Origin: Sphingobacterium sp. SRCM116780
GTDB lineage: Bacteria; Bacteroidota; Bacteroidia; Sphingobacteriales; Sphingobacteriaceae
Length of the DNA stretch: 64,000 nucleotides
NCBI RefSeq assembly: GCF_021442025.1
Contig: NZ_CP090446.1
Location: 1,116,001-1,180,000 of the forward strand
Direction: 5' to 3'
Position numbers and translations under genes: made by a program. Below the pieces are notes generated by a model, which saw only the letters and a program-made list of their open reading frames with translations, had not been told where the DNA came from and did not search any database. Shown piece by piece: positions 61,492 through 64,000 of the stretch (position 1 is the first letter of the stretch; the number at the start of each line of letters is the position of its first letter).

Positions 61492-63441
61492 TTATTTAGA
61501 AGTCCAGGTATTATTTTCAGGATCGTGGTCAGGAAAAACTTTGTCTGGATCTAACTGCACAGACTGTAGTGGTTCTTTGGAATCTATTTTGAAATCAAAT
61601 GACTTATTTCTTTCCCAAATTTCCACTGGTAATTTTTTACGTATTTTTTGTCCAGATACTGTTGTGGCTTCTATGACAACAGGCATTGGGAGTTTTTCTA
61701 AATTTTCTACGGTAATAACTGCCCCTTGTTTGGGATCATTATTTAAATAGTTCACTTTTGTAATGGCTTGGTCCAATTGCCAATTATTTACAAACCATCC
61801 ACGCCAAAACCAATTTAGATTTTCACCTGTACCATTTTCCATAGAACGGAAAAAATCTTCAGGAGTAGGGTGTTTGTACGCCCAATCCGCGATGTATTTT
61901 TTAAAGGCAAAATCAAAACGTTCTTTTCCAATAATCTGATTGCGCAATAACTTAAGCCCATAGGCAGGTTTATAGTAAAGTAAAATACCTATATTTCCTT
62001 CATTCATATTTTGAGGGGTCGTCATCATCGCTTCAAGGCGAGGATCCGTAAATCGGACTGCTTGACTATTCTCATCCCCAACTTTTTTGACGTATTCACC
62101 ATTATTGAAGTTCTCGGTTGAGATTTCATTTATAAAGGTGTTAAAACCTTCATCCATCCAGCCAAACTCTCTTTCATTACTTGAAACAATCATTGGAAAC
62201 CAATTATGGCCAAACTCATGATTGGTTACTCCCCATAAGGACTCAGCTTTTGCTTTATTGCCGCAAAAGGATAGGGCAGGGTATTCCATTCCTCCAACAT
62301 TGGAAGCAACATTAACGGCAACAGGGTAGGGATATTCAAACCATTTGTTGGAATAGTTTTCAATGGCTGCTTTTGTATACTCGGAAGAACGTTCCCAAGC
62401 ATTATTGCCATTGCTTTCTTCTGGATAAGCAGAAATAGCCAATGACTTTTTGCCACTAGGTAAATTAATACGAGCTGCATCGATGATAAAAGATGCGGAT
62501 GAAGCCCAGGCAATATCTTGTGCATGATTGAGGGTATATTTCCAAGTTAAACTTTTTTTATGAGGTCTTGAATGGCTATCTGCAACCTCCGTTGCAGAAC
62601 GGATAATGACCGTCTGATCACTTGTTTTTGCTTGTTCGTATCGTTTAAGCTGTTCTGATGTAAAGACTTCTTGTGGATTTAACAATTCTCCACCCAGTAT
62701 AACGATATGGTTTGCAGGCGCCGTAATTTCGACCTGATAATCACCAAACTCACGATAAAATTCACCTGGGCCTGTATAGGGCATGGTATTCCAACCTCTT
62801 ATATTGTCATACACACATAATCGAGGAAACCATTGGGCAATTGCAAAAATATCACCTTTTGCAGTTTTCAATATACCGGTTCGATCAGCACCATATTCAG
62901 GTATGGGATAGGAGTATTGTATTTTAAAACCTATTTTACCACCTTGAGCTTGAAGAGGTTGAGGAAGTCTGATTTGAAGACGTGTATCTGTAATGATATA
63001 ATCCACAGCTTTGCCTGCTAAATCGGTCACAGAGCTGACGGTATAACCACCATCAAAACTACTATTGGCATCTCCATATCTGCTTTTTGTTAAGGGAGAG
63101 ATGGCTTGACCACGTCCTTTTTTTGAAAACATGTTTTGATCCAATTGCAGCCAAATATAATCCAATTGATCAGGACTGTTATTCGTATAGTTAATTTCTA
63201 CTTTTCCAGTAATGGTTTTTTTCTGGTCATCTAAAGTTGCAGCTATTTTATAGTCCGCGTTATTTTGCCAGTAAGCTGGTCCCGGTTTGCCACTTGCTGA
63301 ACGAAATTCATCTCCATTATTCTTAAAAAACAAGGGTGCAAATGCTGCTGTGTAGCTATAATTATTCTTTTGCTGAGCAAAAGTTGAAGTAGATAACGAT
63401 AATGATAAAATACCTAGTGATAGCAATGTTAATCTTTTCAT
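61492..63441 (-). CDS. Secreted M1 family metallopeptidase
   Basis: This is a zinc aminopeptidase-type protein. The zinc-binding HEFGH lies in TNHEFGHNWFPMIV and the third ligand Glu follows after exactly 18 residues (MDEGFNTFINE), the M1 pattern. The GGMEYPALSF segment is the M1 exopeptidase motif variant. A signal peptide (to about residue 22, ending TFAQ) places it in the periplasm or outside. The length of 649 residues is typical of Bacteroidota members that lack the C-terminal helical domain of larger aminopeptidases. Confidence 0.94.
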   Translation of the reverse strand: MKRLTLLSLGILSLSLSTSTFAQQKNNYSYTAAFAPLFFKNNGDEFRSASGKPGPAYWQNNADYKIAATLDDQKKTITGKVEINYTNNSPDQLDYIWLQLDQNMFSKKGRGQAISPLTKSRYGDANSSFDGGYTVSSVTDLAGKAVDYIITDTRLQIRLPQPLQAQGGKIGFKIQYSYPIPEYGADRTGILKTAKGDIFAIAQWFPRLCVYDNIRGWNTMPYTGPGEFYREFGDYQVEITAPANHIVILGGELLNPQEVFTSEQLKRYEQAKTSDQTVIIRSATEVADSHSRPHKKSLTWKYTLNHAQDIAWASSASFIIDAARINLPSGKKSLAISAYPEESNGNNAWERSSEYTKAAIENYSNKWFEYPYPVAVNVASNVGGMEYPALSFCGNKAKAESLWGVTNHEFGHNWFPMIVSSNEREFGWMDEGFNTFINEISTENFNNGEYVKKVGDENSQAVRFTDPRLEAMMTTPQNMNEGNIGILLYYKPAYGLKLLRNQIIGKERFDFAFKKYIADWAYKHPTPEDFFRSMENGTGENLNWFWRGWFVNNWQLDQAITKVNYLNNDPKQGAVITVENLEKLPMPVVIEATTVSGQKIRKKLPVEIWERNKSFDFKIDSKEPLQSVQLDPDKVFPDHDPENNTWTSK

Positions 63442-63554
63442 ACTTTATTATTGTAGATCTTGTTTTGCCTAAATATAGTATGAAAAGATGTGTTGTTGAA
63501 CCTTTTTCCTTAAAATTATCAAATTGTAACGATTATTTTATCCGATTGTAACAA

Positions 63555-63902
63555 TTATTTTAGAAAAGAAGCATATTCGTTTTCATCAAACCCTACTATA
63601 ATTTGTTTACCTCCCTCAATTACGGGACGTTTGATCATACTGGTATGTTGAATGAGAACTTGATTAGCAGAAGTTGCATCCATTACTGTTGCTTGTTCTT
63701 CGGCATCTAGTTTCTTCCAAGTGGTTCCTTTTTTATTCAGCAGTTTCTCCCAACTAATTTGTTTTTCCCAGTCCTGTAATTGTTTTTCCGAAATACCTTC
63801 CTTTTTAAAATCATGAAAAATATAGGCAATTTGATTTTCTTCTAACCAATTCAGCGCTTTTTTTACTGTGTTGCAATTCTTAATACCGTATACCTGTAGC
63901 AT
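63555..63902 (-). CDS. Spx/ArsC-like protein (YffB type)
   Basis: This is a 115-residue ArsC-fold protein. The opening LQVYGIKNCNTVKKALNWLEE has one Cys in KNCNT where Spx and ArsC have a CxxC or Cys. SMIKRPVIEGGKQIIVGFDENEY is the conserved second half, quoted in part as IKRPVIEGG. It is most like the YffB/Spx-MgsR group, so reductase or RNA-polymerase-binding roles are both possible. I start it at 63902 (MLQVYG); an upstream start at 63974 adds 24 residues that are not conserved. Confidence 0.88.
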   Translation of the reverse strand: MLQVYGIKNCNTVKKALNWLEENQIAYIFHDFKKEGISEKQLQDWEKQISWEKLLNKKGTTWKKLDAEEQATVMDATSANQVLIQHTSMIKRPVIEGGKQIIVGFDENEYASFLK

Positions 63903-64000
63903 GTCGTTCTTGTTATTGTTAACCAAATATATTAAAATAGATTTATTAAGTCCTATTGTAACGTTTTTAATCACATTTCACGTGCTTTTTTTTATTGAAA

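Overview
The window looks like chromosomal DNA from a low-GC member of the Bacteroidota, most likely the Sphingobacteriaceae (Sphingobacterium or Pedobacter type). This is inferred from family content: DUF4290 next to murA, DUF3810, DUF4268, a short Zn-less adenylate kinase, an archaeal/eukaryotic-type ProS and an OmpA/DUF937 protein. It is supported by promoters of the Bacteroidota pattern (TTTG, 19 bases, TAnnTTTG) and by the rarity of Shine-Dalgarno sequences. Nearly all genes are chromosomal housekeeping or envelope genes. I see no intact insertion sequence, prophage, CRISPR array or plasmid function.

Layout. 1-6.7 kb: end of an RND-efflux adaptor, a helix-hairpin-helix protein, apt, an OmpA/DUF937 membrane protein, lipocalin, DUF4268 and an S1/P1 nuclease. 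6.8-13.2 kb: an ABC exporter, an EmrE-like permease, fabV, DUF1697 and purH. 13.3-19.9 kb: udk, a LysM/double-psi barrel protein and a DUF4905-like protein in one leftward run, then an NfeD-type protease, a FadL-like outer membrane protein and a Gly/Arg-rich lipoprotein. 20.0-26.1 kb: proS, an NAD-binding protein, a Cys/Met PLP enzyme, a TIGR02757 protein and a divergent LysR/methyltransferase pair. 26.1-28.7 kb: an accessory-looking block with an 11-bp-phased repeat island, an AraC regulator and an SDR oxidoreductase. 28.7-37.7 kb: a UvrD/PcrA helicase, DUF4290, murA, YceI and smc. 37.8-43.1 kb: DsbA-like, nitroreductase and TetR, then patatin, an alpha/beta hydrolase and two tRNA-Arg(ACG) genes with a possible structured RNA between them. 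43.1-48.1 kb: adk, obg, TM2, carA with a leader and attenuator-like hairpin, and eno. 48.1-56.4 kb: DUF72/MFS/YceH, an HDAC-family/nucleoid protein/DUF3810 operon, a secreted protein, lpxB and an FtsB-like protein. 56.4-64 kb: a second phased repeat island, a frameshifted phzF-family gene, a thioredoxin-fold protein, an APC permease, a carboxypeptidase-regulatory-like protein, an M1 peptidase and an Spx/ArsC-like protein.

The main unusual items are these. Two related intergenic islands (26207-26316 and about 56495-56684) are built from motifs repeated every 10-11 bp, reverse strand polarity in the middle, and share the ordered words ATACCCT, CCTACTTA and CCTATCT. The carA upstream region has a consensus -7 element, a possible leaderless 25-codon leader peptide and a hairpin followed by seven T. 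Two tRNA-Arg(ACG) genes differ by one compensated base pair and have textbook promoters. A nested-helix RNA candidate lies between them. MurA carries Asp in place of the fosfomycin-target Cys. The phzF-family gene is broken at a C5 run.

All assignments come from reading the sequence and protein motifs. No database search was possible. Start codons were moved inward where an upstream start had weak support.
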